Shown here piece after piece: positions 7,519-15,933 of a stretch of DNA of 64,000 bases. Each line of letters opens with the position of its first letter. The first letter of the stretch is position 1. The translations under genes were made by a program, and so were the position numbers. The notes beneath the pieces are model-generated. The model was not told the DNA's origin, did not search any database, and was given only the letters and a program-made list of their open reading frames with translations. The stretch is from Glycomyces lechevalierae (GTDB taxonomy: Bacteria; Actinomycetota; Actinomycetes; Mycobacteriales; Micromonosporaceae): positions 108,569-172,568 of the forward strand of contig NZ_JAPZVQ010000011.1 of assembly GCF_027622945.1 (NCBI RefSeq), in the 5' to 3' direction.

Positions 7519-8148
7519 ATGCGCCTCATCATCTTCGGAGCCGCCGGCAGCGTCGGCTACCGCACCGCCGCAGAAGCCCTCGAACGCGGCCACGAGGTGA
7601 CCGCAGTGGTCCGCAGGCCCACTGATCAACTCCCCCAAGGCGTCAAGGTCGAAATCGGCGACGCCGCGGACCCGGCCCAAGTGGCCGGGCTCAGCGCAGG
7701 CCACGACGCCGCCGTCAGCGCGATCCGCGCCCCCGCAGGCCGCGAACACGAACAGGTCGACGCCACCGACGCGCTCCTCAAAGGCGTCGCCGAAGCCTCC
7801 GTACGCCTCCTCATCGTCGGCGGCGCCGCGACGCTGAAAGTCCCCGACAGCGGCAAGCTGGTCCTCGAGGACGCCCGCTACATCTCCGAGGAATGGCGCG
7901 CGGTGGCCGAAGCCAGTGCGGCCCAGCACTACCGCTGCATCGCCGAGCAGACCGCCGACTGGACCTACCTCAGCCCGCCCGCGAACCTCGAACCCGGCGA
8001 GCGGACCGGCCGGTACCGCAAGGGAACCGACGACCTCCTCGTCACCGACGGCACGTCGCGAATCTCAGTCGAAGACCTCGCCGTGGCCGTGGTCGACGAA
8101 CTCGAGAATCCCGCCCACCACCGCACCCGATTCACCGTCGCCCACTGA
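7519..8148 (+). CDS. NAD(P)H-binding atypical SDR (NmrA/YwnB type)
   Basis: A 209-residue Rossmann protein. The N-terminal IIFGAAGSVGYR is the GxxGxxG dinucleotide-binding loop, followed by VVRRP at the end of strand two. It lacks the classical SDR YxxxK, as is normal for this atypical group, and its later part (WTYLSPPANLEPGERTG, then a short C-terminal segment) resembles YwnB-like proteins. Role unknown: reductase or redox sensor. It lies 12 nt after the DMT exporter with AGAGGAAA as ribosome-binding site, so the two are likely co-expressed under MarR control. Confidence 0.8.
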   Translation: MRLIIFGAAGSVGYRTAAEALERGHEVTAVVRRPTDQLPQGVKVEIGDAADPAQVAGLSAGHDAAVSAIRAPAGREHEQVDATDALLKGVAEASVRLLIVGGAATLKVPDSGKLVLEDARYISEEWRAVAEASAAQHYRCIAEQTADWTYLSPPANLEPGERTGRYRKGTDDLLVTDGTSRISVEDLAVAVVDELENPAHHRTRFTVAH

Positions 8149-8153
8149 GCCCG

Positions 8154-8178
8154 GGGCCGGTCGGTCGCCGACCGGCCC
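8154..8178 (+). terminator. Hairpin after the exporter operon
   Basis: GGGCCGGTCGG and CCGACCGGCCC pair around a 3-nt loop, starting 6 nt after the stop of the NAD(P)-binding protein gene. The next gene has its own -10 box right after it. Confidence 0.7.
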
Positions 8179-8184
8179 TGTCAG

Positions 8185-8190
8185 TAACCT
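8185..8190 (+). promoter_or_regulatory. -10 box TAACCT for a leaderless transcript
   Basis: TAACCT lies 8 nt before the GTG at 8199 and just after the terminator hairpin at 8154-8178. No Shine-Dalgarno sequence is seen. Confidence 0.5.
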
Positions 8191-8198
8191 CAGCTCCT

Positions 8199-8852
8199 GT
8201 GAGCGAGCCAGAGTTCCTTTCCACCACCCGATCCGGATACAACGCGAGGGCGGAGGAGTACCACGACCTCGTGCGCGAGACCTGGGGCGAGAACCTCTTC
8301 GACCTGGCGATGCTGGACGTCTTCGCCGGTCTCGTCAAAGCCGTCGAACCCCGCAGGGTCGCCGACATCGGCTGCGGCCCAGGCCATGTGACCGCCCACC
8401 TCCGCACCCTCGGGCTCGAAGCCGCCGGCATCGACCTCTCCCCCGAGCTCCTGGCCATCGCCCGCCGCGAGCACCCCGAGGTCCCCTACAGCGAAGGCAC
8501 GATGACGGCCCTCGACCTCCCCGACGCGTCCCTGGGCGGCGTCCTCGCGCGCTGGTCGATCATCCACACCCCGCCGGAACAACTCCCCGAGGTCTTCGCG
8601 GAATTCAGCCGCGTCCTCGTCCCGGGCGGCGTCCTCCTCCTCGGGTTCTTCGCCCACACCAACGACTCCCGCATCGGCTGGCAGTTCGACCACACCGTCG
8701 CCCCCGCCTGGCGCCTCTCCACCAACCGCATCGCCCGCCTCCTCGAGGAAGCCGGCTTCCGCGAGAAGGCCCGCCTCATCGAATCCGCGTCACCCCACAG
8801 CAAACGCGGCTTCGAAGCGGGCCACCTCCTGCTCCACAAGGAACAACCGTGA
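8199..8852 (+). CDS. Class I SAM-dependent methyltransferase
   Basis: A 217-residue small-molecule methyltransferase of the Methyltransf_11/25 type. Motif I is VADIGCGPGHVT at residues 54-65, followed by GIDLSPELLAIAR (motif post-I) and ARWSIIHTPPEQLPEVF (motif II region), then RVLVPGGVLLLGFF. The start GTG has no ribosome-binding site but a TAACCT box 8 nt upstream. Substrate unknown. Its stop overlaps the GTG of the DinB-like gene (GTGA), so the two are translationally coupled and may act on the same compound. Confidence 0.85.
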   Translation: MSEPEFLSTTRSGYNARAEEYHDLVRETWGENLFDLAMLDVFAGLVKAVEPRRVADIGCGPGHVTAHLRTLGLEAAGIDLSPELLAIARREHPEVPYSEGTMTALDLPDASLGGVLARWSIIHTPPEQLPEVFAEFSRVLVPGGVLLLGFFAHTNDSRIGWQFDHTVAPAWRLSTNRIARLLEEAGFREKARLIESASPHSKRGFEAGHLLLHKEQP

Positions 8853-9424
8853 TCGACGAGTTCGCCAAAGACCTCCTCCACGGCCGACTCCGCCGCGACC
8901 GCGAAGCGCTCCTCTGGAAGCTCGACGGCCTCTCCGAATACGACGTCCGCCGCCCCCTCACCGCCACGGGCACCAACCTCCTCGGCCTGGTCAAGCGCGT
9001 CGCCACCGTCGAAGCCCGATACTTCGGCGAGGTCTTCGACCGCCCCTCTCCGGAACCACTCCACCCCTGGCAGGACTCCGACGGCAGCGACCAATGGGCG
9101 GCCCCCGACGAGACCCGCGACCAGATCACCGACTTCTACCGCCGCACCTGGGAGCACTCCGACGCGACGATCACCGCCCTCCCGATCGACGCGCCCGGCT
9201 GCGTCCCCTGGTGGTCAGACCCCCACGCCCACACCAACCTCTTCGCCATCCTGATCCACGTCCTCGGCGAAACCACCCGCCACGCCGGCCACGCTGACAT
9301 CCTCCGAGAGTCCCTCGACGGCCGAACCGGCCTCCGCCCCGAACACGAACAGCAGATCAACGAACAAGCCCGAGCCGCCCACCGCGCCAACCTCGAACAG
9401 ATCGCGAAGTCGGCCGACCAATGA
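8849..9424 (+). CDS. DinB-like / DUF664 family protein
   Basis: A 191-residue predicted four-helix bundle of the DinB/DUF664 superfamily. Family features are DREALLWKLDGLSEYDVRRPLTATGTNLLGLVKR near the start, ARYFGEVFDRP, and HVLGETTRHAGHADILRE near the end; the conserved histidines are the usual metal ligands. Such proteins include thiol-dependent transferases using mycothiol or bacillithiol, but most are uncharacterised. The GTG start overlaps the upstream methyltransferase stop by 4 nt. It is the last gene before the repeat-flanked HNH element. Confidence 0.8.
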   Translation: MIDEFAKDLLHGRLRRDREALLWKLDGLSEYDVRRPLTATGTNLLGLVKRVATVEARYFGEVFDRPSPEPLHPWQDSDGSDQWAAPDETRDQITDFYRRTWEHSDATITALPIDAPGCVPWWSDPHAHTNLFAILIHVLGETTRHAGHADILRESLDGRTGLRPEHEQQINEQARAAHRANLEQIAKSADQ

Positions 9425-9467
9425 CTGGCGGCTGCTTTCTGCGCCGTGTGGGGCCCGACTTAAGGCG

Positions 9468-9552
9468 GGCAGCGACAAAGAGGTCTGAGGGCGGGTGGGG
9501 TGTGCCCAGCGGCTGACAGGCAGCGCGGAGCTGAGGGTGGCGGGGCAGCGAT
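9468..9552 (-). repeat. Left inverted copies of the 75-bp repeat
   Basis: GGCAGCGACAA at 9468-9478 is the exact reverse complement of the TTGTCGCTGCC core of the right-hand array, and the bases after it (AAGAGGTCTGA) match the TGAGGCCT part at most positions. A second, weaker copy GGCAGCGAT starts at 9544, 76 bp away, the same period as on the right. Confidence 0.6.
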
Positions 9553-9604
9553 CTTCTCTTGGTTGGCCTTGCGCCCCAAGGTGGTCGAGGGTGCTGGTAG
9601 GGCG

Positions 9605-9673
9605 GACATTGATAGTCCTCTATGGAATATTCACTCTATCGGGTGATGACACTGTCGCGGTGGGATGTCATCA
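9605..9673 (+). promoter_or_regulatory. AT-rich promoter region with an 8-bp inverted repeat before the HNH gene
   Basis: TTGATA at 9609-9614 begins an AT-rich stretch through GAATATTC (9625-9632) and CACTCTATC, likely the promoter. TGATGACA at 9644-9651 and TGTCATCA at 9666-9673 form a perfect inverted repeat with a 14-bp spacer, a candidate operator or leader hairpin. AGGAGG follows at about 9725, before the ATG at 9739. Confidence 0.45.
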
Positions 9674-9738
9674 TTGAAGTACGAACAAGGAAGCGAAAAC
9701 AGGCAGATCATTCGAGAACAGGTGAGGAGGCGAGACCC

Positions 9739-11571
9739 ATGGCCGCATGCAACACCCACACCACTCCGGCCCTCTCCTCCGCCTCGAACCTCTCTGCTTC
9801 TGCCGATCGCAGGTCTCAGGCTGCGGCGATCCGTTCGGCTCTCGATGAGGCCGCCTCGCTGATCAACACCCAGCACGCTTCGGTACTGGCCTCGGTCATC
9901 GCGATGAAGGAGCAGGGCCTGCACCGTTCGGAGTTCGGGTTCTCGGCGCTGCGGGATCTGTTGCTGTCGCAGTTCGACTTCACGTTCAACACGGCTGGAT
10001 CCATCGCGGTCATCGCGAGACTGTCAGGGAAGTTCCGGATCCTGGCCAAGGCGGCAACGACAGGAACAGCCAGGATCGACCAGGTCGCCTATGCCGTCCG
10101 CCAGCTCGACCAGACCCCCGCCATGAGACTCTTCGCCCGCACCCCCTTCAGGGCCCCGGTCGCTTCCCCCTTCGACCCCGAGATCCTGTGCGCGACTCCG
10201 GAAGCAATGGTGGCTGAGTATTGCGCTCATGCTTCGTTCAAGGAGCTGCGCCGCCACCTGGATGAGCTGTGGGCCTCGATCGCCGAGGAGACCGAACTCT
10301 TCGACGAGTTGGGTGAGCAGTCCCTCCAGCGGCTCGAACTCACCGAGACCGGCAACGGCATGTGGCACCTCGAAGGCACCCTCTCAGAGGCGACCGGTCG
10401 TCTGCTCGACAAGTACCTGAAGACCGCCTGCCCACCGCCCCGCCAAGAAGACACCGAGGCTGAGGCTGATACTGAGGGCGGGGAAGGGCTCCTGCCTGCG
10501 CAGGCGAACCGCAATGCCGAAGCCCTCCACCAGCTCCTGGCCGGGTACGGGTCCTCCCCGCAAGCCGCCACCCGCCACGGCCATACCGCCACCCTGGACC
10601 TGGTCGTGGACATCGAGACTCTGCAGGGCAAAGACACCGGCCGCCTCCCCCTCCTGGAAGGCCAGCCCATCAGTGTCGCCCGCGCCCGCCTGCTCGCCTG
10701 CGAAGCCGGGGTCATCCCCTCGGTCTTCAACTACACCACCGGCGAAGCCGTCGAGCTCGGCCGGGCTATGCGCCTGCCGAACGCTTCGCTGCGTCGCAAG
10801 CTGGAACTGGAGCAACCGGAAGGGTGCGCTTGGCACGGCTGCGACCGCCCGGTCGCCTGGACAGAGGCGCACCACATCCAGCACTGGGCCGACGGCGGCG
10901 TGACGGCCGCCGAGAACCTGATCCTGCTCTGCCGATTCCACCACGGCCGCATCCACACCCAGGGTTGGTCGGTAGAGAAGACCGGCCCCGGCCAGGCCAT
11001 CATCACCCACCACGACGGCCACGAACCGGCCTTGAGCGCCCCCGGTGAATCCGGGTGCGGCTGCTCGGACTGGCGCACCGACCACGACATGGACACGGAA
11101 CACCAAGACTCGGACTGGGATGTGTTCCCGACCGGGCTCTACCGCTCGGAATGGTCCGAGACCATGAAGCCCGACCTGGATGGGATGGCCGAGGCCATCG
11201 ACAGAGACCGGGCATTCAAAGCAATGCGGGCCGCCAAAGCAAGATGCCGAGAGAAGTTCAGGGCACCGAGCCCGCCCTCCCCGATACCGGTCTTAGGCTG
11301 CCCCAGCAGGCAGACTGCTGGGGGAAGCGCCGCAAAGCAACACCACGCAGCGCAGCTCGAACCTCCCCTTGAGGTTCGGGCCCCTCGGCATGCCCAAGGC
11401 AGGAAACCGACACCTGCTAACCACTTCCAGTCACTGCCCGCCCGAACCCCGAACCGAACCGACAAGGAAGCCGGAGGCAGACCAAAGCCCCGCCACCACC
11501 TCGTTGTCGCTGCCAGGTTGAACCTCGAGACGATCAGACCAAGCAGCCGGAGACCGGCCAGGACCGCCTGA
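9739..11571 (+). CDS. DUF222 / HNH endonuclease domain protein (13E12 repeat family)
   Basis: A 610-residue protein. Residues about 30-330 are the DUF222 region (LHRSEFGFSALRDLL, then ALHQLLAGYG and VVDIETLQG), and residues 363-405 are a Cys-containing HNH nuclease domain: CAWHGCDRP, AWTEAHHIQHWADGG, NLILLCRFHHGRIH. The ATG at 9739 follows AGGAGG. After about residue 440 the sequence is low in conserved features, and the last 45 residues are translated repeat DNA whose TGAGGCC motif supplies the stop, so the natural C-terminus was probably shorter. Such proteins are thought to cleave DNA nonspecifically or as homing-like nucleases; function is unproven. Codon use is less GC-rich than in neighbours, suggesting transfer. 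Confidence 0.85.
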   Translation: MAACNTHTTPALSSASNLSASADRRSQAAAIRSALDEAASLINTQHASVLASVIAMKEQGLHRSEFGFSALRDLLLSQFDFTFNTAGSIAVIARLSGKFRILAKAATTGTARIDQVAYAVRQLDQTPAMRLFARTPFRAPVASPFDPEILCATPEAMVAEYCAHASFKELRRHLDELWASIAEETELFDELGEQSLQRLELTETGNGMWHLEGTLSEATGRLLDKYLKTACPPPRQEDTEAEADTEGGEGLLPAQANRNAEALHQLLAGYGSSPQAATRHGHTATLDLVVDIETLQGKDTGRLPLLEGQPISVARARLLACEAGVIPSVFNYTTGEAVELGRAMRLPNASLRRKLELEQPEGCAWHGCDRPVAWTEAHHIQHWADGGVTAAENLILLCRFHHGRIHTQGWSVEKTGPGQAIITHHDGHEPALSAPGESGCGCSDWRTDHDMDTEHQDSDWDVFPTGLYRSEWSETMKPDLDGMAEAIDRDRAFKAMRAAKARCREKFRAPSPPSPIPVLGCPSRQTAGGSAAKQHHAAQLEPPLEVRAPRHAQGRKPTPANHFQSLPARTPNRTDKEAGGRPKPRHHLVVAARLNLETIRPSSRRPARTA

Positions 11572-11821
11572 GGCCTGGTTGTCGCTGCCAGACTGAACGC
11601 GGACCGGATCGGACCGGGTGGCCGGAGAGAGGCAATGACCTTATGAGGCCTTGTTGTCGCTGCCAGACTGAGGTTGAACCCCGGCCCACTCTGACTGGAA
11701 GGCCGGAGGCAGACCAAAGCCCCGCCACCACCTCATCGTCGCTGACAGATTGAACCTCGAAACGAACGGACCGGGCATCCGGAGACCGGCCGGGATCGCA
11801 TGAGGCCTTGTTGTAGCCGCC
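11428..11821 (+). repeat. Tandem array of about 75-bp repeats
   Basis: The core GTTGTCGCTGCC occurs at 11503, 11578 and 11653, in degenerate form at 11735 (ATCGTCGCTGAC) and 11810 (GTTGTAGCCGCC), and very degenerate at 11428. Spacings are 75, 75, 75, 82 and 75 bp. Each unit runs core, AGACTGAAC-like segment, GGACCGG, GCCGGAGACCGG and TGAGGCCT. Two unit types alternate: one with CAGACCAAAGCCCCGCCACC (11479 and 11710) and one with the GGAGACCGGCC segment. Because 75 is divisible by 3, the minus strand reads an open 25-residue repeat, which I regard as chance. Confidence 0.8.
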
Positions 11822-11825
11822 ACTC

Positions 11826-12557
11826 CTATGCCCAGGCGCCCGGGCCGCCAGCGAGGATTACCTGGCCGGTTTCGATGTCTGCAACCGCAGCTTCTGCGAC
11901 GTGGGCGGCGAACTCTTCAACTGAGAGGAGCCCACCGGCAGCCTCTCGCCGTTGCTCGATTGTGCCCGGTTGCGCTCGCTCAAGCAGTGTGGCGGTGATG
12001 GTTCCCTCGATCATGTCTCCCGAGACGGTGACAAAGTCGATGCCGCACTCGGTGAAGGCCGGGATCATGGCACGCAGGGCGTCCTCTCCTGCACGCTTGG
12101 AGCGGGCCACCGGTGCGTAGGTGTCGAGCGATTCGCTTGATGTGTCGGCGAAGTGGGCGGGGTGGCTGGTGATGTACACGATCCTGCCGCCCTCGCGCAT
12201 GAGCGGGAGGGCCTTGGTGGCGAGGTCGACTTGCGCGTCGCGGTTGAGTCGGTACGCGTAGTCGGGGTCGACGTCTCGTTCGAGGCCGCCGGACGCGTTG
12301 AGGACCAGCACTGCCAGATCTCCGACCTCTGCAAACATGCGGTCCACGTCCGAGGCTCGGGTGATGTCGGCCTGTACCGCAGTCGCGGAGCCACCGGATG
12401 CCGCGATCTCGGCCACGACGGCGTGGGCGCGCTTCGCCTTGTCGCGGTAGTTGACTACGACATGCGCGCCCTCACCCGCGAGAAGGCGGGCGGTGGCCGC
12501 GCCGATGCCGCGGGAGGCGCCGGTGATGAGCACGGTCTGGTCCGTCAGCTTCCCCAA
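11826..12557 (-). CDS. SDR family oxidoreductase
   Basis: A 243-residue short-chain dehydrogenase/reductase. TGASRGIGAA near residue 12 is the cofactor-binding glycine motif, VVVNYR suggests NADP(H), and VLNASGG replaces the usual NNAG. The active site is unusual: after YITSHPAHF the expected YxxxK reads YAPVARSK, with six residues between Tyr and Lys, a pattern I associate with an actinobacterial subgroup. The start is taken as TTG at 12557 because AGAGAGG lies 7 nt before it; the open frame extends upstream without a better start. It ends 5 nt from the repeat array. Substrate unknown. Confidence 0.8.
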   Translation of the reverse strand: MGKLTDQTVLITGASRGIGAATARLLAGEGAHVVVNYRDKAKRAHAVVAEIAASGGSATAVQADITRASDVDRMFAEVGDLAVLVLNASGGLERDVDPDYAYRLNRDAQVDLATKALPLMREGGRIVYITSHPAHFADTSSESLDTYAPVARSKRAGEDALRAMIPAFTECGIDFVTVSGDMIEGTITATLLERAQPGTIEQRREAAGGLLSVEEFAAHVAEAAVADIETGQVILAGGPGAWA

Positions 12558-12725
12558 TGCATGACCTCTCTCCACTTTGTGTTGATGCCGCGCCAGCCTA
12601 CGAGGAGAAGCATCCCGGGCGAATCGATGCGGCTGGGAGTGTGGCGAATCGGCGCGGACACAAGAACCGGACAGCCGTGAGATCGGCACGGCGTTTATGC
12701 GGATGAAAGTCGCCGCAGGGCCAGT

Positions 12726-12830
12726 TAGCATGACGCCGTGACATACAACTTCTTCCGCCTCGGTTAGCGCCCCGCTAGCCGCCCAGAGGGATATCCCCGT
12801 GGCTGGCGATGTGGCGCGGCTGTTCGCCGC
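12726..12830 (+). promoter_or_regulatory. Candidate leader-peptide attenuator before the THUMP methyltransferase
   Basis: TAGCAT (12726-12731) stands 6 nt before a GTG that opens a 9-codon ORF. Its stop lies in hairpin 1:2, CGGTTAGCG (12761-12769) with CGCTAGCCG (12773-12781). Strand 2 can instead pair with GGCTGGC at 12801-12807 (2:3), enclosing the palindrome GGGATATCCC. A further hairpin GCGGC/GCCGC (12816-12830) lies before the ribosome-binding site of the methyltransferase. Mutually exclusive stems after a short ORF are the layout of ribosome-controlled attenuation. Inference only. Confidence 0.45.
12738..12767 (+). CDS. Nine-residue putative leader peptide
   Basis: GTG ACA TAC AAC TTC TTC CGC CTC GGT TAG would give MTYNFFRLG. 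There is no Shine-Dalgarno sequence; a TAGCAT box 6 nt upstream suggests a leaderless start. The stop codon sits inside the first of two alternative hairpins. Two adjacent Phe codons, Tyr, Asn and Arg could make translation sensitive to charged tRNA supply or to ribosome-binding drugs. No homologue is known to me. Confidence 0.35.
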   Translation: MTYNFFRLG

Positions 12831-12857
12831 TCCAGGTCGTTCACCCGGAGCCTTGTC

Positions 12858-13928
12858 ATGTCATCGAACCGTCCTTCGACGGTGGGCGCGTTCGCGCCCG
12901 AGCCTCAGCACCTCTTCGCCAGCACCGTTCATGGACTCGAACATCTCGCAGCCGAGGAACTCACCGAGCTCGGCTATCGCGTGGTCTCCATCCGGAAGCG
13001 CCAGATACTGCTCACCGCTGCAGATCCTGATGTTCTCGATCGACCCAGAACGGTCGACGACTTGCTCATTCAGGTACTGCAGACAGCCGACCCCGGTCCC
13101 ACCAAAGCCGACCTCCAACGGCTTCGTCGCCTGTTCCGACCCGTCGTCGCCCTGGGGCCGGTCAAGGCCGACTTCGATTGCGGCGAGCCGGTGTTCACCG
13201 TCTCGGCCTCCATGGGCGGTCGGCGCACCTACAACCGCCATGATCTCGAAGACGTCGTCGGTGCGTTCCTGTCCGAACGCCTCGGGGCCCGGTTCGCCTC
13301 CCGCCGCGGCGGCGTACGCCCGCCCGAAGGTGCCGCCGAATGGCGCGCGGTGCTCTCCCCCGAGGGCCTGCTCCTGGGCTACCGGGGCCGCCGGCCGCCG
13401 CTGCATCGCCGGGTGTGGAAGACCGCTTCGATCCGGGGCACGCTGCATCCGCCGGTCGCTGCAGCCATGGCGCGGCTCGCCGGCATCGAATCCGGGATGA
13501 CCGTGCTCGACCCGTGCTGCGGTGCGGGAACGATCCTCATCGAAGCGCGAGAACTCGCTCCCGCGGCCACCTACACCGGTTCGGATCTCGACCGGAACGC
13601 ACTCGCGTCTGCAACCCGGAATGCGCGACACCGCAACGGGATCGCGTTGGCGCAAGCCGATGCCGCCCGCCTGCGACTGCCTTCCGGATCCATCGACCGG
13701 ATCGTGACCAACCCCGCATGGGGCCGCCAAGTCGCCGCGCCGCAGCAGTTCCCCGCGCTCCTCGCTGAGTGGCGGCGGGTCATCGCTCCAGACGGACGGC
13801 TCGTATGCCTGATACCGCCTGAACTGTTGCGGCACTTCGAAACGTCGCGTTGGCGTCTGACGGGCACCCGGCAGCTCAGCCTGTCAGGGCAGCATCCGGT
13901 GATCGCGATCGCGAGGCCGAACCCATGA
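12858..13928 (+). CDS. THUMP-domain class I RNA methyltransferase
   Basis: A 356-residue protein with the two-part layout of Trm14/RlmL-like RNA methyltransferases. The N-terminal ferredoxin-like and THUMP part starts with LFASTVHGLEHLAAEELTEL, residues 19-38. The C-terminal Rossmann domain has motif I VLDPCCGAGTILIEA near residue 214, GSDLDRNAL, and the catalytic TNPAWGR near 283, a variant of the NPPY/NPPF motif used by N-methyltransferases acting on bases. The target is tRNA or rRNA guanine by analogy. The ATG at 12858 has a weak ribosome-binding site; a possible attenuator precedes it. It ends 8 nt from the convergent drrB-like gene with no terminator between. Confidence 0.8.
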   Translation: MSSNRPSTVGAFAPEPQHLFASTVHGLEHLAAEELTELGYRVVSIRKRQILLTAADPDVLDRPRTVDDLLIQVLQTADPGPTKADLQRLRRLFRPVVALGPVKADFDCGEPVFTVSASMGGRRTYNRHDLEDVVGAFLSERLGARFASRRGGVRPPEGAAEWRAVLSPEGLLLGYRGRRPPLHRRVWKTASIRGTLHPPVAAAMARLAGIESGMTVLDPCCGAGTILIEARELAPAATYTGSDLDRNALASATRNARHRNGIALAQADAARLRLPSGSIDRIVTNPAWGRQVAAPQQFPALLAEWRRVIAPDGRLVCLIPPELLRHFETSRWRLTGTRQLSLSGQHPVIAIARPNP

Positions 13929-13936
13929 CCCGGCGG

Positions 13937-14736
13937 TCAGACCATCTTGCGCTTGTAGGCGCGCATGGCGAGTGGGGCCGTGACTGCGAAGATCGCGACC
14001 GCCCAGACGAAGGTCCACATGAGCGGTTCGGTGATGGGGCCGAAGGAGAGGAGGCCTCTCATGGTGTCGGCGAGGTGGGTGACCGGGTTGACCTTGGCCC
14101 AGGCCTGCATGAAGCCGGGCATGGTGTTGATGTCGACGAAGGCGCTGGAGGTGAAGGTCAGCGGCATGATGATGACGAAGGCGTAGATCTGAACCTTCTC
14201 CTCCGAGTCGGCGACCACGCCCATGAGGACCGAGATCCACGAGATCGCCAGCGCGAACACCACGAGCACCAGGGCCGCAAGCAAGGCGCCCGCGACGCTG
14301 CGCAGTTCGAAGCCCATCAAGAGCCCCAGGCCGAGCATGACCACGATCGACCAGACCTGCTTGAACATGTCCGCGAAGATCTTCCCGGCCAGAGGCGCCG
14401 AGCGGGCGATGGGCAGGGACCGGAAGCGGTCGTACACGCCTTTTCGCAGGTCGGCGTTGATGCCGGTGCCCGTGTACATGGTGAGGAAGATGGCGTTCTG
14501 GGCGATGAGGCCGCCGAGGACGTACTGGAGGTAGTCCGAGGTGGATCCGGCCATCTGGCCGCCGAAGACGTAGACGAACAGCAGCAGGAACATGATCGGG
14601 CTGAGGCTGAGGTCGACGAGTTCGAACGGGTTGTGCTTGATGCGGACCATCTGGCGCCAGGCCATGGAGAGGACCTGACTGATCGTGGAGCCGAGGCCCG
14701 GGCGGTGGACGACGGGGGCCTCGATGGTTGCGGCGG

Positions 14737-14740
<4 letters not shown>
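13937..14740 (-). CDS. ABC-2 type exporter permease (DrrB type)
   Basis: A 267-residue permease with six predicted membrane segments. Family features are the N-terminal MAWRQMVRIKHNP amphipathic helix, the first TM PIMFLLLFVYVFGG, DLRKGVYDRFRSLPIARSAPLAGK in the coupling region, and MPLTFTSSAFVDINTMPGF followed by NPVTHLADTMRGLL, which is the ABC-2 signature. It forms a daunorubicin-resistance-like efflux pump with the ATPase encoded just upstream (4-nt ATGA overlap). The transported compound is unknown; no biosynthetic gene cluster is adjacent. Confidence 0.88.
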
Positions 14741-15744
<1,004 letters not shown>

Positions 15745-15814
15745 TTCGTCCTCCTTGGAGTGGTGTCGTCGTGTGGAAGGGTTCTGGTTTCCGGGCGTCG
15801 CGCGCCCGAGTTCA

Positions 15815-15844
15815 TGATGTCATATTGACGCGTGCTTGACATCA
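15815..15844. promoter_or_regulatory. Inverted repeat upstream of the drrAB-like operon
   Basis: TGATGTCA (15815-15822) and TGACATCA (15837-15844) form a perfect 8-bp inverted repeat with a 14-bp spacer. It overlaps an AT-rich stretch (CAATATGAC on the minus strand) that could be the -10 region. Size and position fit a TetR-type operator. Confidence 0.5.
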
Positions 15845-15933
15845 CCTTTGCGGTGTCGATTCGCCGCCCCCTGCGCGGCTACACCGGAACTCGATCATGC
15901 ACCCCGGGTGTGACATCCGGGAGCGAATGCCCG

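Larger units (their letters stand above)
9425..11825. mobile_element. Candidate repeat-flanked DUF222/HNH element
   Basis: Between the DinB-like gene and the SDR lies an insertion-like unit: inverted copies of an about 75-bp repeat on the left (cores at 9468 and 9544), one DUF222/HNH gene, and at least five tandem copies on the right (to 11821, only 5 nt before the SDR stop). Base composition is less GC-rich than the neighbours. Related DUF222/HNH genes are multi-copy in many actinobacteria (the REP13E12 family of mycobacteria contains such proteins). No transposase, integrase or target-site duplication was recognised, so mobility is an inference. Confidence 0.4.

Noticed and set aside
11428-11821. 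CRISPR-like reading of the 75-bp array
   Set aside because: The whole unit repeats rather than a short repeat with unique spacers, and no cas genes are present.
11139-11823. Minus-strand frame with 25-residue repeats across the 75-bp array
   Set aside because: A 75-bp unit keeps any frame open; the repeats have no codon-use bias or ribosome-binding site. Treated as a by-product of the DNA repeat.
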